A stretch of 41,810 bases of DNA from an uncultured Clostridia bacterium (GTDB lineage: Bacteria > Bacillota > Clostridia > Christensenellales > Borkfalkiaceae): assembly GCA_947631325.1 (NCBI GenBank), contig CANRKX010000011.1, forward strand, positions 1-41,810, given 5' to 3'. Numbering within the stretch: the stretch's first letter is position 1; each line of letters opens with the position of its first letter. Below the pieces are notes generated by a model. The model was not told the DNA's origin and made no database searches. It worked only from the letters and a program-made list of their open reading frames with translations. Below are positions 41,484-41,810 of this stretch, piece by piece. The position numbers were made by a program, and so were the translations under genes.

Positions 41484-41810
41484 ATGATTACCAAAGCATG
41501 GGAGGGATTTGTTCCCGGAAAATGGAGCGAAGAGGTGGACGTCCGCGATTTTATTCAGCGCAATTATACCCCTTATGAGGGAGACGGCTCTTTCCTTGCG
41601 CCCCCTACCGAAGCCACGAAAAAATTGTGGGCGGAAATTATGAAGCTCTCCGAAAAGGAGAGGGCGGCGGGCGGCGTCCTGAAAGCCGACACGAAGACAG
41701 TTTCAACCCTCACCTCGCACGGGGCGGGGTATATAGACAAGGAGCTTGAAAAGATAGTCGGCTTGCAGACGGACGAGCCCTTCAAGCGCGCCTTACAGCC
41801 CTTCGGCGGC
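41484..41810 (+). CDS. pflB: Pyruvate formate-lyase (formate C-acetyltransferase), N-terminal part
   Basis: 109 codons are visible before the window ends. WEGFVPGKWSEEVDVRDFIQ and NYTPYEGDGSFLAPPTEATKKLW are typical N-terminal PFL blocks, as are the GGVLKADTKTVSTLTSHGAGYIDKELE region and the edge sequence LQTDEPFKRALQPFGG. The active-site Cys pair and the glycyl-radical Gly are outside the window. The enzyme splits pyruvate and CoA into acetyl-CoA and formate. AGGAGAG precedes the ATG. Formate feeds one-carbon/purine synthesis, which fits ZTP control. Confidence 0.95.
   Translation, partial: MITKAWEGFVPGKWSEEVDVRDFIQRNYTPYEGDGSFLAPPTEATKKLWAEIMKLSEKERAAGGVLKADTKTVSTLTSHGAGYIDKELEKIVGLQTDEPFKRALQPFGG

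Noticed and set aside
1-41810. CRISPR arrays, tRNA or rRNA genes, insertion sequences and transposases
   Set aside because: None seen by reading both strands; the repeats present are hairpins or short tandem units without cas genes or transposase motifs.

Overview
The window looks like chromosomal DNA of an anaerobic, Gram-positive, Clostridia-like gut bacterium. This rests on mcsA-mcsB-clpC, a ZTP riboswitch in front of pflA-pflB, many lipobox-type lipoproteins, consensus sigma-A promoters (TTGACA-17-TATAAT) with strong GGAGG ribosome sites, a BspA-like leucine-rich-repeat lipoprotein, rubrerythrin next to ferritin, and an LplB/YtcP-type sugar ABC transporter. GC content is moderate and coding is mostly on the + strand. 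The exact lineage cannot be fixed from the sequence alone; an uncultured Christensenellales-like Clostridium is a guess.

Layout. (1) 1-1311: divergent rubrerythrin (cut by the window edge) and ferritin, an oxidative-stress and iron-storage pair. (2) 1323-4211: a BspA-like lipoprotein and, divergently, a lipoprotein with Cys/His 'PTCxxEG' repeats. (3) 4246-13910: a tight operon of membrane protein, MoxR AAA+ ATPase, DUF58 protein, two VWA membrane proteins and a lipoprotein, probably an envelope-associated chaperone-like assembly. (4) 13911-14332: a gene-free stretch of hairpins and repeat-like sequence, followed by two single-pass membrane proteins (14333-16472); the first ends in a uL15-like domain. 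(5) 16581-16864: a complete small transcription unit on the minus strand (promoter, ribosome site, 30-codon ORF, terminator). (6) 17004-32932: a fructan/sucrose-type utilisation locus. It has a LacI-family gene broken by one in-frame TAA, a secreted lipoprotein, then a surface protein, two permeases, a solute-binding protein, a DUF624 protein, a lipoprotein, cytoplasmic GH32, surface GH32, a fructokinase-type PfkB kinase and an MsmK/UgpC-type ATPase. Two promoters of this locus share an identical arrangement of paired 18-bp motifs. (7) 32933-33204: a cluster of hairpins including a perfect 67-bp palindrome. (8) 33205-34934 (minus): GGGtGRT protein and a NifU-like Fe-S scaffold protein. (9) 35100-39231: McsA, McsB and ClpC, the protein-arginine-phosphorylation quality-control system. 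(10) 39267-39640: an XRE repressor gene and a divergent consensus promoter with a palindromic operator in its spacer, driving a short structured RNA. (11) 39826-41810: a hemolysin-III/PAQR membrane protein, then a ZTP riboswitch and pflA-pflB (pflB cut by the window edge).

How the genes fit together: extracellular GH32 and binding lipoproteins would capture and trim fructosides. The ABC importer (two permeases, binding protein, shared-type ATPase) would bring them in, cytoplasmic GH32 would release fructose, and the PfkB kinase would phosphorylate it. Pyruvate formate-lyase, under ZTP control, would link pyruvate fermentation to formate and one-carbon/purine supply. The least expected elements are non-coding or very small: the duplicated operator geometry, the XRE-controlled small RNA, the 30-residue peptide unit and the 67-bp palindrome.
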